A program made the position numbers and the translations under genes. From Rubellimicrobium rubrum (GTDB taxonomy: Bacteria > Pseudomonadota > Alphaproteobacteria > Rhodobacterales > Rhodobacteraceae): a DNA stretch of 64,000 bases. The notes under the pieces were generated by a model, which was not told where the DNA came from, ran no database searches, and saw nothing but the letters and a program-made list of their open reading frames with translations. Below, piece after piece: positions 1 through 9,686 of the stretch (positions are counted from its first letter, which is position 1; each line of letters starts with the position of its first letter). The stretch covers positions 124,001 to 188,000 of the forward strand of contig NZ_VDFU01000007.1 of NCBI RefSeq assembly GCF_006152115.1, read 5' to 3'.

Positions 1-2
1 GC

Positions 3-1568
3 AAGGGCGACCGGGTCGTGATTTATCTGCCGATGATCCCCGAAGCAGCGTTCGCAATGCTAGCCTGTGCTCGGATCGGAGCCATCCATTCCGTCGTGTT
101 CGGAGGGTTCTCGCCGGACTCGCTGGCCAACCGCATCAACGACTCGGACGCGTCTGTGGTCATCACCGCTGACTTCGCGCCCCGTGGCGGCAAGACCACC
201 CCTCTCAAGTCGAACACCGACGCCGCGCTCCTGCACTGCTCGGACAAGGTCAAGTGCATGGTCGTCCGTCACACGGGTGGGCAGATTCACTGGACGGAAG
301 GGCGCGACATCGACCTGACCGAGGAGATGCGGAACGCCCCATCCTATTGCTCCTATGCCGAGATGGGAGCCGAGGATCCGCTGTTCATCCTTTACACCTC
401 CGGCTCCACCGGCAAGCCCAAGGGCGTGGTGCACACATCCGGGGGCTATCTCGCCTACACGTCCCTCACGCACGAGGTCTGCTTCGACTACCAGCCCGGA
501 GACATCTGGTGGTGCACGGCGGACGTGGGCTGGGTGACCGGGCACAGCTACATCGTCTATGGTCCACTCGCGAATGGCGCTACCGTCCTCATGTTCGAGG
601 GCATTCCCACCTGGCCCGATCCGGGCCGCTTCTGGGAGGTGGTGGACAAGCACAAAGTGACCCACTTCCATAGCGCCCCCACCGCGATCCGCTCCTTGAT
701 GGCGCAAGGCACGGAATGGGTGGACAAGCACGACCTGTCCTCGCTGAAGCTACTCGGCACGGTGGGCGAGCCCATCAACCCCGAAGCCTGGAACTGGTAT
801 CACCAGCATGTCGGCAAGGGTAAGCTGCCCGTGATCGACGCCTACTGGCAGACCGAGACCGGCGGCCACCTGATCTGCCCGCACCCCAAGGCGACGACGC
901 TCAAGCCCGGTTCGGCCACGACGCCGTTCTGGGGCATCAAGCCGGTCGTGGTTGACGCCTCCTCGGGCGAGGTCATCGAGGACACCAAGACCGAGGGCGT
1001 GCTCTGCATCGCGGACTCCTGGCCAGGGCAGATGCGCACCGTCTGGGGCGACCACAAGCGGTTCGAGGACACCTACTTCGCGCAGTACCCGGGCCTCTAC
1101 TTCACCGGCGACGGCTGCCGGCGCGATGAGGACGGTTATTATTGGATTACCGGCCGCGTGGACGACGTGCTCAACGTGTCCGGGCACCGGATGGGCACGG
1201 CCGAGATTGAAAGCGCCCTCGTGGCCCACGAAGTCGTGGCCGAGGCCGCGGTTGTGGGCTACCCGCACGACATCAAGGGCCAGGGCATCTACGCTTATGT
1301 CACCCTGATGCGTGGCGTGGAGCCGACCGAGGAGCTGCGCAAGCAGCTCGAAACCTGGGTCCGCCAGGAGATCGGGCCGATCGCCAAGCCCGACCTGATC
1401 CAGTGGGCGCCCGGCCTGCCCAAGACCCGGTCGGGCAAGATCATGCGCCGCATCCTGCGCAAGATCGCCGAGAATGACTTCGGCGCACTGGGCGACATCT
1501 CGACGCTCGCCGACCCCGGCGTCGTCGAGGAGCTCATCGAGAACCGCATGAACCGCGGCACGTCATGA
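3..1568 (+). CDS. acs: Acetyl-CoA synthetase, 5' end outside the window
   Basis: AMP-forming acetate:CoA ligase, which activates acetate to acetyl-CoA through an acetyl-adenylate. The reading frame is open to the left edge, so about 130 N-terminal residues of a ~650-residue protein are missing; 521 residues are visible. Seen directly: the phosphate-binding motif [14 protein letters not shown] near nt 390-430, the YWQTETGG adenylation motif near nt 842-866, the TGD...[13 protein letters not shown] hinge region, and the C-terminal [11 protein letters not shown] motif carrying the lysine that is acetylated in characterised Acs enzymes. The [15 protein letters not shown] segment is typical of true acetate-specific Acs. 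An MHS-family carboxylate symporter follows on the same strand, suggesting coupled acetate or propionate uptake and activation. Confidence 0.97.
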   Translation, partial: KGDRVVIYLPMIPEAAFAMLACARIGAIHSVVFGGFSPDSLANRINDSDASVVITADFAPRGGKTTPLKSNTDAALLHCSDKVKCMVVRHTGGQIHWTEGRDIDLTEEMRNAPSYCSYAEMGAEDPLFILYTSGSTGKPKGVVHTSGGYLAYTSLTHEVCFDYQPGDIWWCTADVGWVTGHSYIVYGPLANGATVLMFEGIPTWPDPGRFWEVVDKHKVTHFHSAPTAIRSLMAQGTEWVDKHDLSSLKLLGTVGEPINPEAWNWYHQHVGKGKLPVIDAYWQTETGGHLICPHPKATTLKPGSATTPFWGIKPVVVDASSGEVIEDTKTEGVLCIADSWPGQMRTVWGDHKRFEDTYFAQYPGLYFTGDGCRRDEDGYYWITGRVDDVLNVSGHRMGTAEIESALVAHEVVAEAAVVGYPHDIKGQGIYAYVTLMRGVEPTEELRKQLETWVRQEIGPIAKPDLIQWAPGLPKTRSGKIMRRILRKIAENDFGALGDISTLADPGVVEELIENRMNRGTS

Positions 1569-1575
1569 CTGACTG

Positions 1576-1603
1576 CCCCGGCCCGGACTGAACCGGGCCG
1601 GGG
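1576..1603 (+). terminator. Strong GC stem-loop between acs and the symporter
   Basis: Perfect 11-bp stem (CCCCGGCCCGG / CCGGGCCGGGG) with a six-base loop, beginning seven bases after the acs stop codon. No T-run follows, so it may act as an mRNA-stabilising or attenuating structure rather than a classical intrinsic terminator. Its position would lower expression of the downstream transporter relative to acs. Confidence 0.6.
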
Positions 1604-1719
1604 ATACCCAGCCAACGACCCGCGCCGGGCCCGTCCTTCCCAAGAGGAGGGGAAGCCGGAGCCATGCCAAGCGGCGCGGGAGGAGACGGCCGGCAACGAC
1701 CGGCATCAAGGAGGAAGGA

Positions 1720-3531
1720 ATGGCATCGATCGACGCAGGGACCGGCGTGAACCGCACGCGTCCCATGACCGCCGAGGAGAAGAAGGTCATCATGGCCTCC
1801 TCCGCCGGCACAATCTTCGAGTGGTACGACTTCTACCTTTACGGCTCGCTCGCCGCGATTATCGGCGCGCAGTTCTTCACGCCGTTCCCCGAGGCCACGC
1901 GGAACGTCTTCGCGCTCCTGGCGTTCGCGGCGGGCTTCATTGTCCGCCCGTTCGGCGCGCTGGTGTTCGGCTCGCTGGGTGACCTGGTCGGCCGGAAATA
2001 CACCTTCCTGATGACGATCCTTATCATGGGCCTGTCCACATTCCTTGTGGGTCTCCTGCCCAACTACTACCAATGGGGCGTGGCCGCGCCGATCATCCTG
2101 ATCGTGCTGCGGATGCTGCAGGGCCTCGCGCTCGGGGGCGAGTACGGCGGCGCCGCAGTCTATGTGGCCGAGCATGCACCCATCGGGCGTCGTGGCTACT
2201 ACACCGCATTCATCCAGACCACGGCGACGCTGGGCCTGCTGCTCTCGCTGATCGTGATCATCTCGGTGCAGGGTTACGTGAACGGAAACTGGCCCGACCA
2301 GCCCGTTCTTGACGCGGCGGGCGCTGCGATGACCAACCTCGACGGCTCGCCGATGATGCAGAAGGCGTTCAACGCTTGGGGCTGGCGGATCCCGTTCCTG
2401 GGCTCAGTCTTCCTGCTCCTGATCTCGCTCTACATCCGTCTGCAGATGAACGAATCGCCCGCCTTCAAAGCCATGAAGGAAGAAGGCTCGGCGTCCAAGG
2501 CGCCGCTGCGCGAAGCCTTCGGCAACTGGAGGAACGGCAAGTTTGCCCTGATCGCGCTGTTCGGCCTCACTGCCGGTCAGGCCGTGGTCTGGTACTCGGG
2601 CCAGTTCTACGCACTCTTCTTCCTCCAGAACGTCATCAAGGTGGACAGCTTCACCGCCAACGTCCTCGTGGCCTGGTCGCTGATCCTGGGCACCGGTGGC
2701 TTCCTGTTCTTCGGCTCGCTCTCGGACCGCATCGGCCGCAAGCCGATCATCCTCGCCGGCTGCCTTATCGCAGCCCTGACCTACTTCCCGGTCTTCGAGG
2801 CCCTGACCCGCGTCGCCAATCCGGCGCTGCATGCCGCCCACCAGACCCCGGTCACGGTGACGGCGAATCCCGAAGACTGCTCGTTCCAGTTCAACCCGAC
2901 CGGAACGGCCAAGTTCACCTCGTCCTGCGACATCGCCAAGGCCCAGCTTGCCCGGACCTCGGTCAACTACACCACCATCGAAGATCCGAATGCGACCGCC
3001 GCCGCCATCCAGATCGGTGACGCGGTCATCCCGTCCTACGACGCCGGGAACCTGGCGGGCGAAGAACTCGCAGCCGCCAAGTCCACCTTCGACACTAGCG
3101 TCGCTGACGCTCTCAAGGGCGCGGGCTACCCGCTCGTCGCGGCTGACAACACCTCGGTGGCGGTGGCCTCGAACTTCGTGGACATCTTCACCGGCCAGAA
3201 GCTCGCGATCATCGCGATCCTCACCTACCTGATCCTGCTCGTCACCATGGTGTATGGCCCGATCGCGGCCATGCTCTGCGAGATGTTCCCGACCCGGATC
3301 CGCTACTCGGGCCTGTCGCTGCCCTATCACATCGGCAACGGCTGGTTCGGCGGCCTGCTGCCCGCGACCGCCTTCGCGATCTCGGCGCAGACCGGAAACA
3401 TCTACTCGGGCCTGTGGTATGCCATCATCGTGGCGGCCATGACCGTCATCATCGGAGCGATCTTCGTTCCCGGCGGCACCCAGAACAAGTCGATGTTCAC
3501 CGACGATCCTGAGCACAAGATGCATCGCTGA
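1720..3531 (+). CDS. MHS-family MFS carboxylate:H+ symporter
   Basis: Inner-membrane transporter of the metabolite:H+ symporter branch of the major facilitator superfamily, 603 residues with about 12 membrane segments. Seen: the MHS N-terminal signature FEWYDFYLYGSLAA (about residues 30-43), the loop GSLGDLVGRK (~85-94), and the second-half loop LSDRIGRKPI. Unusually there is an insertion of about 120 residues (~370-490) between two membrane helices. It is hydrophilic and contains two cysteines (387 and 403), which would suit a periplasmic, disulfide-bonded loop. The start is set by a strong AAGGAGGAAGGA ribosome site. It lies 151 nt after acs, so acetate or a related short carboxylate is the inferred substrate; MHS members also carry citrate, proline or alpha-ketoglutarate. 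Confidence 0.85.
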   Translation: MASIDAGTGVNRTRPMTAEEKKVIMASSAGTIFEWYDFYLYGSLAAIIGAQFFTPFPEATRNVFALLAFAAGFIVRPFGALVFGSLGDLVGRKYTFLMTILIMGLSTFLVGLLPNYYQWGVAAPIILIVLRMLQGLALGGEYGGAAVYVAEHAPIGRRGYYTAFIQTTATLGLLLSLIVIISVQGYVNGNWPDQPVLDAAGAAMTNLDGSPMMQKAFNAWGWRIPFLGSVFLLLISLYIRLQMNESPAFKAMKEEGSASKAPLREAFGNWRNGKFALIALFGLTAGQAVVWYSGQFYALFFLQNVIKVDSFTANVLVAWSLILGTGGFLFFGSLSDRIGRKPIILAGCLIAALTYFPVFEALTRVANPALHAAHQTPVTVTANPEDCSFQFNPTGTAKFTSSCDIAKAQLARTSVNYTTIEDPNATAAAIQIGDAVIPSYDAGNLAGEELAAAKSTFDTSVADALKGAGYPLVAADNTSVAVASNFVDIFTGQKLAIIAILTYLILLVTMVYGPIAAMLCEMFPTRIRYSGLSLPYHIGNGWFGGLLPATAFAISAQTGNIYSGLWYAIIVAAMTVIIGAIFVPGGTQNKSMFTDDPEHKMHR

Positions 3532-3558
3532 TCGCCTGACATCATTGCGCCGATGCAG

Positions 3559-3584
3559 CCGCCCCGGAGATATCTCCGGGGCGG
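3559..3584. terminator. Bidirectional stem-loop terminator
   Basis: Perfect 13-bp inverted repeat (CCGCCCCGGAGAT and its complement, with no unpaired centre) placed between the convergent symporter gene and the small membrane protein gene. No long T-run on either side; it is called a terminator from its position and stability. Confidence 0.65.
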
Positions 3585-3592
3585 TTCGCATG

Positions 3593-3874
3593 TCAGGGCA
3601 TGATGCGCAGCACGACATGGCGGATCGCCATGACCACCGCGAGCAGCAGAACATTGGCGATCACGCCTGCAGCCACGAGTTGCCAGAACGGCGTGGCCGC
3701 GCCCTGCCCCATCGTGGCCGGGATGATGAAGGCCACGAAGAGCACGCCTGCGGCCAGTGGCAGCCATCGACCTGTGACGGCTTCTGTCCTGAGCATGGTG
3801 ACCACAAGAGCCACGATCAGCCCGAGGCGGAACGGGTCGGTCAGTTGAGTCGAAAGAAGTTCGGTCATGGTCAT
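3593..3874 (-). CDS. Small three-helix membrane protein, function unknown
   Basis: 93 residues, almost entirely hydrophobic, with three predicted membrane segments (about residues 16-28, 38-54 and 62-86) and no recognisable catalytic motif. The start has a good ribosome site (GGAGG, about seven bases upstream of ATG) and there is a terminator-like hairpin right after the stop. Both support a real gene. It is convergent with the symporter and has no obvious operon partner. Family not recognised. Confidence 0.6.
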   Translation of the reverse strand: MTMTELLSTQLTDPFRLGLIVALVVTMLRTEAVTGRWLPLAAGVLFVAFIIPATMGQGAATPFWQLVAAGVIANVLLLAVVMAIRHVVLRIMP

Positions 3875-3995
3875 GGGGCATCCTCCGCCTCCATGCTAGC
3901 CGAAGGGATGCCTCTTGCGAACACCTTGGCCAGGGGATGGCCCGACTTGGGTTACGTCATTGCGGGACCGTCAGGCTCAGGAAGGCGAACTGGCT

Positions 3996-5168
3996 TCAGG
4001 AACCCGCAAGCAGTTTACGGTCTGCCAAGTTCCGCATGAGAGCCCCAAGGCCGAATGTCCATGCCGGCACCTCTATCGCGAGCCGCACGGTATTCACAAG
4101 CGCGCCAAGCTCGGGCGCTGCAATTGTCACACGATCCCCCAGATGGTGGGTGAACCCCTGCCCCGGCCCGTCGCGATCCTCCACCGGCGCGAACAGGGTG
4201 CCGAGGTAGAGCATGAACCCATCGGGATACTGGTGGTGTTGGCCGCAGGTCTGCGCGGCAAGATCGACCGGGTCGCGGCTGATCTCGCGCATGGAGGACC
4301 GGCCTTCCATGCGGTAACCGCCGTCCCCCTCCACGACCAGCGTCAGCTCCAGTTGCCGTACATGGTCGATTGTGAATTTGTCGTCGAGAAGCCGGATGAA
4401 AGGCCCGATCGCGGCGCTCGCGTTGTTGTCCTTCGCCTTGCCCAAGAGCAGCGCCGAACGCCCCTCCACGTCGCGGAGGTTCACGTCGTTGCCGAGGGAT
4501 GCGCCACGAATGCGTCCTTGGCTGTCGCAGGCCAGCACGACCTCGGGCTCGGGATTGTTCCAGCGGGATATGGGGTGGAGACCGACGTCAGAACCCCAGC
4601 CCACCGCTGCCATCGGGGAGCACTTGGTGAAGACCTCGGCATCCGGACCGATGCCGACCTCGAGGTACTGCGACCACAGCCCCTCGGCTTGCAGGACGCG
4701 CTTGACCTCGGCTGCCGCGTCCGATCCCGGCACGAGGTCCCGCAGCCGCTCGCCTACCACCTCGCCCACGCGCACGCGAATGCCTTCGGCTCGCGCGGGG
4801 TCGCCGCCCGCGCGTTCCTCGATGACCCGCTCGATCATGGAACGGGCGAAGGTGACGCCGCAGGCTTTCACGGCCTGGAGATCGCAAGGCGCGAGGAAAC
4901 GCGTGGCATCGGGATCGCCCGACCGTGCAGCCGCCAGACTGGCCTCGGCCAACCGGTCCAGGGATCCCACCTCTTCAGCCGGGAGATCCCGCACAAGCGC
5001 AGGCAGATCGTCGCTCTCAAGGAGAGCACTGATGGTCGGGACGTGGGGCGAGGTGATGTCGAACACCGCCCCTGACCGCACAGTGACGACGCTCGGCCCT
5101 AGCCCCTTGCGCCAGATCCGTCCGACGAACAGCCCTTCGGCCGGAAGATCCGGAAATGAATGCACCAT
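3996..5168 (-). CDS. Fumarylacetoacetase-fold hydrolase/lyase (long form)
   Basis: 390-residue member of the fumarylacetoacetate hydrolase superfamily, metal-dependent enzymes acting on beta-diketo or 2-keto-3-deoxy acids. Seen: WNNPEPEVVLACD, which supplies the acidic metal ligands, then GNDVNLRDVEG and GKAKDNNASAAIGP in the C-terminal half. The N-terminal ~190 residues are longer than in the short (~280 aa) family members, as in the ~390 aa subgroup found in many alphaproteobacteria. The start chosen at 5168 follows an AGGGAGGAG site; an in-frame upstream start at 5195 lacks one. No pathway neighbours are adjacent, so the substrate is unknown. Confidence 0.8.
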   Translation of the reverse strand: MVHSFPDLPAEGLFVGRIWRKGLGPSVVTVRSGAVFDITSPHVPTISALLESDDLPALVRDLPAEEVGSLDRLAEASLAAARSGDPDATRFLAPCDLQAVKACGVTFARSMIERVIEERAGGDPARAEGIRVRVGEVVGERLRDLVPGSDAAAEVKRVLQAEGLWSQYLEVGIGPDAEVFTKCSPMAAVGWGSDVGLHPISRWNNPEPEVVLACDSQGRIRGASLGNDVNLRDVEGRSALLLGKAKDNNASAAIGPFIRLLDDKFTIDHVRQLELTLVVEGDGGYRMEGRSSMREISRDPVDLAAQTCGQHHQYPDGFMLYLGTLFAPVEDRDGPGQGFTHHLGDRVTIAAPELGALVNTVRLAIEVPAWTFGLGALMRNLADRKLLAGS

Positions 5169-5224
5169 GACGCTCCTCCCTTTCGCGGGCACCATGTCAG
5201 CCGCGCGCGAAGTCCGAAAGGGTC

Positions 5225-8200
5225 CTACTCGGCCGGTGCTCCGTGATCGGGCGGGGTCGGGAGCAGCCGGGCCACCCGTCGGCCTAGCCCGTCCACGAAG
5301 GTCAGCACCACGGGCACCACGACCAGGGTGAGCAGCGTGGACGAGATCAGGCCGCCGATCACCGCATGGGCCATCGGGGCGTTCTGCCCGCTGCCTTCGT
5401 GGATGTTGAGAGCCAGGGGCAGCATGCCGAAGATCATGGCCAGGGTCGTCATCACGATGGGCCGGAACCGGGTCTGCCCCGCCATCACCAGCGCGTCGTA
5501 CAGATTGACCCCTTCACGCACCCTATGATTCGCATTGTCCACCAGCAGGATAGCGTTCTTCACCACCAGGCCCATGAGCATGATGAACCCGATAGCCGAG
5601 AAGATGTTGAGGGTGCTGCCTCCGATCAGGAGCCCGAGGAGCACGCCGATCAGGGCCAGCGGCAGCGACATCATGATCGCCAGCGGCTGTAGAAAGCTTC
5701 CGAACTGGGAGGCCAGCACCAGATAAATGAACACCACAGCGAGGATGAGCGCGGTCAGCGCCGAGGCACCCGACTCCTGCAGTTGCTCGGCGTCGCCGCC
5801 TTGGCTCACCCGGTAGCCGGGCGGCAGATCCAGCGCTTCGGTCGCCGCGGTGACCTCGGGCAGCACCTCGCCAAGCGTCACACCCGAAAGGTTCGCGGAC
5901 ACCGAGACCGTCCGAGACAGATCCTGCCGGTTGATCTCGGACGGCCCGACCGAGGGCGCGAGTACGGCCACCTGATCCAGCCGGATGAGCTGGCCCCCGC
6001 TGTTCGCGATGGGAAGGGCACCAAGGCTGTCCGCATCGGTGCGAGCCTCATCGGGCAGTTGCACGTTCAAGGCGTAGTTCCGTCCGTCCGGCGCCGTCCA
6101 CTCACCGACATTCTGCCCACCGAGAAGTGTCGAAAGGGAGTCCCCCACCGCAGCGAGGCTCACGCCCAGATCGTTGGCCGCGTCTCGGTTGAGCCGGACG
6201 GCCAGGACAGGCTCGACTTCCTGAAGGCTGCTGGTGACATCGGCCAGACCTTCGATCTCCTCGAGCCGGGCCGATAGAACGTCCGCGAGGCGCTCCAGCT
6301 CGACGAAGCTGTCGCCAGACAAGGTCAACTCGACCGGAGCCTGAACGCCACCCAGACCACCCGCTGCTCCGATCGTGACCTCGATGCCGGGAATGACCGC
6401 CAACGCGTCCCGCACGGGTTCGGTCATGTCTTGCGGAGTCAATGCGCGCTCCTCGGCCGGGACCATGCTCACCTGGATCGTGGCTTGGGTCACGCCGTTG
6501 GCCGACGTGCCGGAATTGACGGTTGCGTAGGTGCGCGCCACCTCGGGGAATGCGGCCAGCACCGCGTCGGCTTGCCGGATCTTGGATGCCATGTGGTCGA
6601 GCGATGAACCAGGGGGGGTCTCGATCTCTACCTGGAACCGTCCGTCGTCCACGGCGGGGGCGAACTCCGCGCCGACCAGGGGCACCAGGGCGAAGCTGCC
6701 CACGAAAGTCAGCAGCGCCACGAGCAGAGTCGTGTAACGGTGGCGCAAGGTCAGCCGGATCAGCCTCCCGTACCCTCGGCCAAGCGCCTCGAAGGCGCGA
6801 TCGAAACGGTCCACGAGCCGCCAGACCGGCCCCTTGGGAGTTTGCGGGTCCGCCGATGGATCATACCAGACCGATGACAGCATGGGGTCGAGCGTGAAGG
6901 CCACGAACAGCGAGATCAGCACCGCGACGGATACGGTGACGCCGAACTGCAGGAAGAACCGGCCGATGATCCCCTCCATGAACGCCACGGGAAGGAACAC
7001 CGCGACGATGGAGAAGGTGGTCGCCAGAACGGCAAGCCCGATCTCGTCCGTGCCTTCCAGCGCCGCTTGCCGATGCGGCTTTCCCATGCGGAGGTGACGC
7101 ACGATGTTCTCACGCACGACGATGGCATCGTCGATCAGCAACCCGATAGCGAGGCTGAGCGCCAGCAGCGTCATGATGTTCAGCGTGAAGCCCAGCGCGT
7201 AGATCACCGTCATGGTGCCTATGACCGAGATGGGCAGCGTGAGACCGGTGATGAGCGTCGAACGCCAGGAGTTCAGGAACAGGAAGACGATCACCGTGGC
7301 CAGGACCGCCCCTTCGATCAGCATGGACTGCACGCTCGAGTAGCTTTCCTCGACCTCCACGGCGTTGTCGCTGACGATATCGATGGACACGCCTTCGGGC
7401 ATGTCGGTGGCGTTCATCTCCTCGACCGCCGCTCGGATCTGCCGGGCGACCTCGACCGTGTTGGCGCCCTGCTGCTTGACGACGTCGATCGCGAGGGCCT
7501 GCCCGCCGTCCAGGAGCGCCAGAGAGTTCGTGTTGCCAGAAGCGCTCTGCAAGGTGGCGACGTCGCCCAGCGTCACGGGCTGTCCTCCCTGCAGGCCGAC
7601 GGTAAGGTCGAGGAAGTCCTCGGCCCTTTCGACGCGGCCTTCCACCGTAACGGTCTGCACGGTCCGACCGGTATCGATCTCACCGGCGGGTTCATCTTGG
7701 TTCTCGGCCGCAAGGGCGGCAGTGACCTGGCCTACGCCGATCCCAAAGGCGTTCATCCGGTCGGGGTCGAGCAAGATATCGATCTGGCGCGGGGTTCCCC
7801 CCACGACCGACGCACGACCGACGCCCTGGATCGCCAGGAGCCGCCGGGAGATCACGTCTTCGGCCAAGGATGTCAGGTCCCGCGCGTCGAGCGTTCCGCT
7901 CACCGCGAGCGACATGATCGGCTGTTCGGCCGGGTCGAAGCGCAGGATCTGCGGGTCCTCGGCTCCGTCAGGAAGGGCGGCGCTCACCGTCGCGACCTTG
8001 TCCCGCACATCCTGCGCGGCATCGGCCGACTGCACGCCCAGGTCGAAGAACATGACGATAATGGCCTGACCGGCCTGCGCCGTGGACTGCACCTCGTCGA
8101 TCCCGGCGATGGTGCTGACCGACTCCTCGATCGGTTCGACCACGTCGGCCTCTACGGCCTCGGGGCTTGCGCCAGGATAGGACACTACGACCGCGACTAC

Positions 8201-8329
8201 CGGGAAGTCGACATCAGGCAGCTGCTCGATCGGCAGGCGGGAAAAGCTGACCAGCCCGAACACCATGATCGCCACCATCACCATGGTGGCGAACACCGGC
8301 TGGCTCACGCTGATGCGGGTCAGGAACAC
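5225..8329 (-). CDS. RND (HAE1/AcrB-type) efflux pump
   Basis: Proton-driven inner-membrane drug or solvent exporter of the resistance-nodulation-division family, 1034 residues, the usual size. Seen: the N-terminal cytoplasmic/TM1 start MFLTRISVSQPVFATM, PGASPEAVE of the porter domain, the proton-relay aspartate pair in GLLIDDAIVVRENI (TM4), and the partner lysine in LMGLVVKNAILLVDNAN (TM10). It starts with GTG one base after the stop of the fusion-protein gene, so the two are translationally coupled. No outer-membrane channel gene is present here, so a TolC-type channel must be encoded elsewhere. Substrate not predictable. Confidence 0.95.
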   Translation of the reverse strand: MFLTRISVSQPVFATMVMVAIMVFGLVSFSRLPIEQLPDVDFPVVAVVVSYPGASPEAVEADVVEPIEESVSTIAGIDEVQSTAQAGQAIIVMFFDLGVQSADAAQDVRDKVATVSAALPDGAEDPQILRFDPAEQPIMSLAVSGTLDARDLTSLAEDVISRRLLAIQGVGRASVVGGTPRQIDILLDPDRMNAFGIGVGQVTAALAAENQDEPAGEIDTGRTVQTVTVEGRVERAEDFLDLTVGLQGGQPVTLGDVATLQSASGNTNSLALLDGGQALAIDVVKQQGANTVEVARQIRAAVEEMNATDMPEGVSIDIVSDNAVEVEESYSSVQSMLIEGAVLATVIVFLFLNSWRSTLITGLTLPISVIGTMTVIYALGFTLNIMTLLALSLAIGLLIDDAIVVRENIVRHLRMGKPHRQAALEGTDEIGLAVLATTFSIVAVFLPVAFMEGIIGRFFLQFGVTVSVAVLISLFVAFTLDPMLSSVWYDPSADPQTPKGPVWRLVDRFDRAFEALGRGYGRLIRLTLRHRYTTLLVALLTFVGSFALVPLVGAEFAPAVDDGRFQVEIETPPGSSLDHMASKIRQADAVLAAFPEVARTYATVNSGTSANGVTQATIQVSMVPAEERALTPQDMTEPVRDALAVIPGIEVTIGAAGGLGGVQAPVELTLSGDSFVELERLADVLSARLEEIEGLADVTSSLQEVEPVLAVRLNRDAANDLGVSLAAVGDSLSTLLGGQNVGEWTAPDGRNYALNVQLPDEARTDADSLGALPIANSGGQLIRLDQVAVLAPSVGPSEINRQDLSRTVSVSANLSGVTLGEVLPEVTAATEALDLPPGYRVSQGGDAEQLQESGASALTALILAVVFIYLVLASQFGSFLQPLAIMMSLPLALIGVLLGLLIGGSTLNIFSAIGFIMLMGLVVKNAILLVDNANHRVREGVNLYDALVMAGQTRFRPIVMTTLAMIFGMLPLALNIHEGSGQNAPMAHAVIGGLISSTLLTLVVVPVVLTFVDGLGRRVARLLPTPPDHGAPAE

Positions 8330-8330
8330 G

Positions 8331-9569
8331 TCAGAAGTCCACGAGCTCGATAGCTTCCCCAGGCTCGAGGCCCTCCAGCGCCGTGGTCACGACCCGTTCG
8401 CCCCCCTCCAGCCCTTCGACTTGAAGCAACCCACCCGGCCACTCCTCGACCGGAGTCACGTCCCTTCGGGCCAGAGCCTCTCCTTCAACCAAGAGCACAT
8501 GAGTGCCGCCCTCCTCGCGGACGGCAGCTACCGGAACGGCTACCGCGTCGAGGGCCTCGGCGGTGACGATCTGGCCGCTGCCGAACATTCCACCCAGGAG
8601 CACACCGTCGTCGTTCGCCACCTCGACAAAGACCGGGAGCGTCCGCGTTCCCTCCTGGGCGACCGGGGCGATCCGTGCCACGGTGCCTTGGAAGATCCGA
8701 CCTTCGATCCCATCGACCCCGATCTCCACCGTCTGACCCACGCGCACCTGCGCGCCCGCACCGACAGGAGCGGAGGCCTGCATCTCCATCTGGCTCAGGT
8801 CCACGATCGTAAGCAACGGCGTCCCGGCTGCCACGACCGACCCTGGCTCCACAGAGCGCGACGCCACGATCCCAGAGAAGGGCGCTCGGACCGTCGCCCC
8901 CTCGAGCGCGAGTTCCGCCGCGCGGATCTGATCTTCCTGGGCCGCCACGTTCGCCCGCAACGCCTGCACGTTGGTCCGCAACTCGTTGACGGAGGTCTCG
9001 GCCGCGACCCCTCGCTCCACCAGTGCCTGCTGGCGCTGCAGTTGATCCTCGGCAAGGGCAAGCTGAGACCGGGTCGCTTCGGCGTTGCTGCGTGCCAGTT
9101 CCACCTCCAGCGTCAGGCGCTCCACGTCCAGTTGCACGAGGGTCTGCCCCTCGCTCACCGGATCGCCCGGACGGACCGCGACGCTCTCGACCCGCCCTCC
9201 GGTCTCGGCGGACAGGTCGGTACGGCGCGAGGGCTGGAACGTCCCGATCACCTTGACGGTCCGCCGAAGCGTCGAAGGCTCCACAAGAGTCCATTCATCA
9301 CGGTTGATCTGGGTCGCGCGCGTCGTCTCCGACTCGGCAACGGGCTGAGCATCCCCTGCTGCCGTCGTGGTCTGGCTTTGACGCCACTGCCAGACGCCGA
9401 GGGCGACAGCCGCAAGAGCCACAACAAGAAGGACCCAAGGCCAGATCCGCCGCTTTTTGGGAAGACTCTGCCGAACACGCTCCGCCGCAGCCTGCTCGCG
9501 CCGTGACATGGCCCAGTCGGGCTTGGCCGGCGGCTCTGCCGCCCTCACGTCCGATAGGTCCTTGGCCAT
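8331..9569 (-). CDS. RND efflux membrane fusion protein
   Basis: Periplasmic adaptor linking the RND pump to an outer-membrane channel. About 412 residues. One N-terminal membrane anchor (VLLVVALAAVALGVW, ~residues 46-60) follows a basic cytoplasmic stretch (SLPKKRRIWPW). A lipoyl/barrel-sandwich half is seen as LSAETGGRVESVAVRPGDPVSEGQTLVQLD, followed by an alpha-hairpin with heptad-like repeats (ARSNAEATRSQLALAEDQLQ) and the second lipoyl half VRAPFSGIVASR. The exact start is uncertain: ATG at 9569, with GTG at 9575 also possible. First gene of the pair with the downstream pump. Confidence 0.92.
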   Translation of the reverse strand: MAKDLSDVRAAEPPAKPDWAMSRREQAAAERVRQSLPKKRRIWPWVLLVVALAAVALGVWQWRQSQTTTAAGDAQPVAESETTRATQINRDEWTLVEPSTLRRTVKVIGTFQPSRRTDLSAETGGRVESVAVRPGDPVSEGQTLVQLDVERLTLEVELARSNAEATRSQLALAEDQLQRQQALVERGVAAETSVNELRTNVQALRANVAAQEDQIRAAELALEGATVRAPFSGIVASRSVEPGSVVAAGTPLLTIVDLSQMEMQASAPVGAGAQVRVGQTVEIGVDGIEGRIFQGTVARIAPVAQEGTRTLPVFVEVANDDGVLLGGMFGSGQIVTAEALDAVAVPVAAVREEGGTHVLLVEGEALARRDVTPVEEWPGGLLQVEGLEGGERVVTTALEGLEPGEAIELVDF

Positions 9570-9686
9570 GTCCACCGCTCTGGTACGCGGTCAGACGGGA
9601 CCGCCATTTCAAGGGTGGGAATGCCAATGCAAAGCGTCAAGGCCAACAGGACCTAGGGCGCTAAGAGGTGATGCCAGCGTGCGCTG

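Noticed and set aside
2404-3654. A 416-codon minus-strand frame over the MHS symporter
   Set aside because: Antisense to a strongly supported membrane protein and rich in Arg/Gly/Asp repeats typical of shadow frames.
3915-5331. Long plus-strand frames across the FAH-type gene
   Set aside because: Composition is Ser/Arg/Pro noise; the minus-strand gene has a ribosome site and family motifs.
7067-8353. A 428-codon plus-strand frame over the RND pump
   Set aside because: Antisense shadow of the pump's N-terminal half, no conserved motif.
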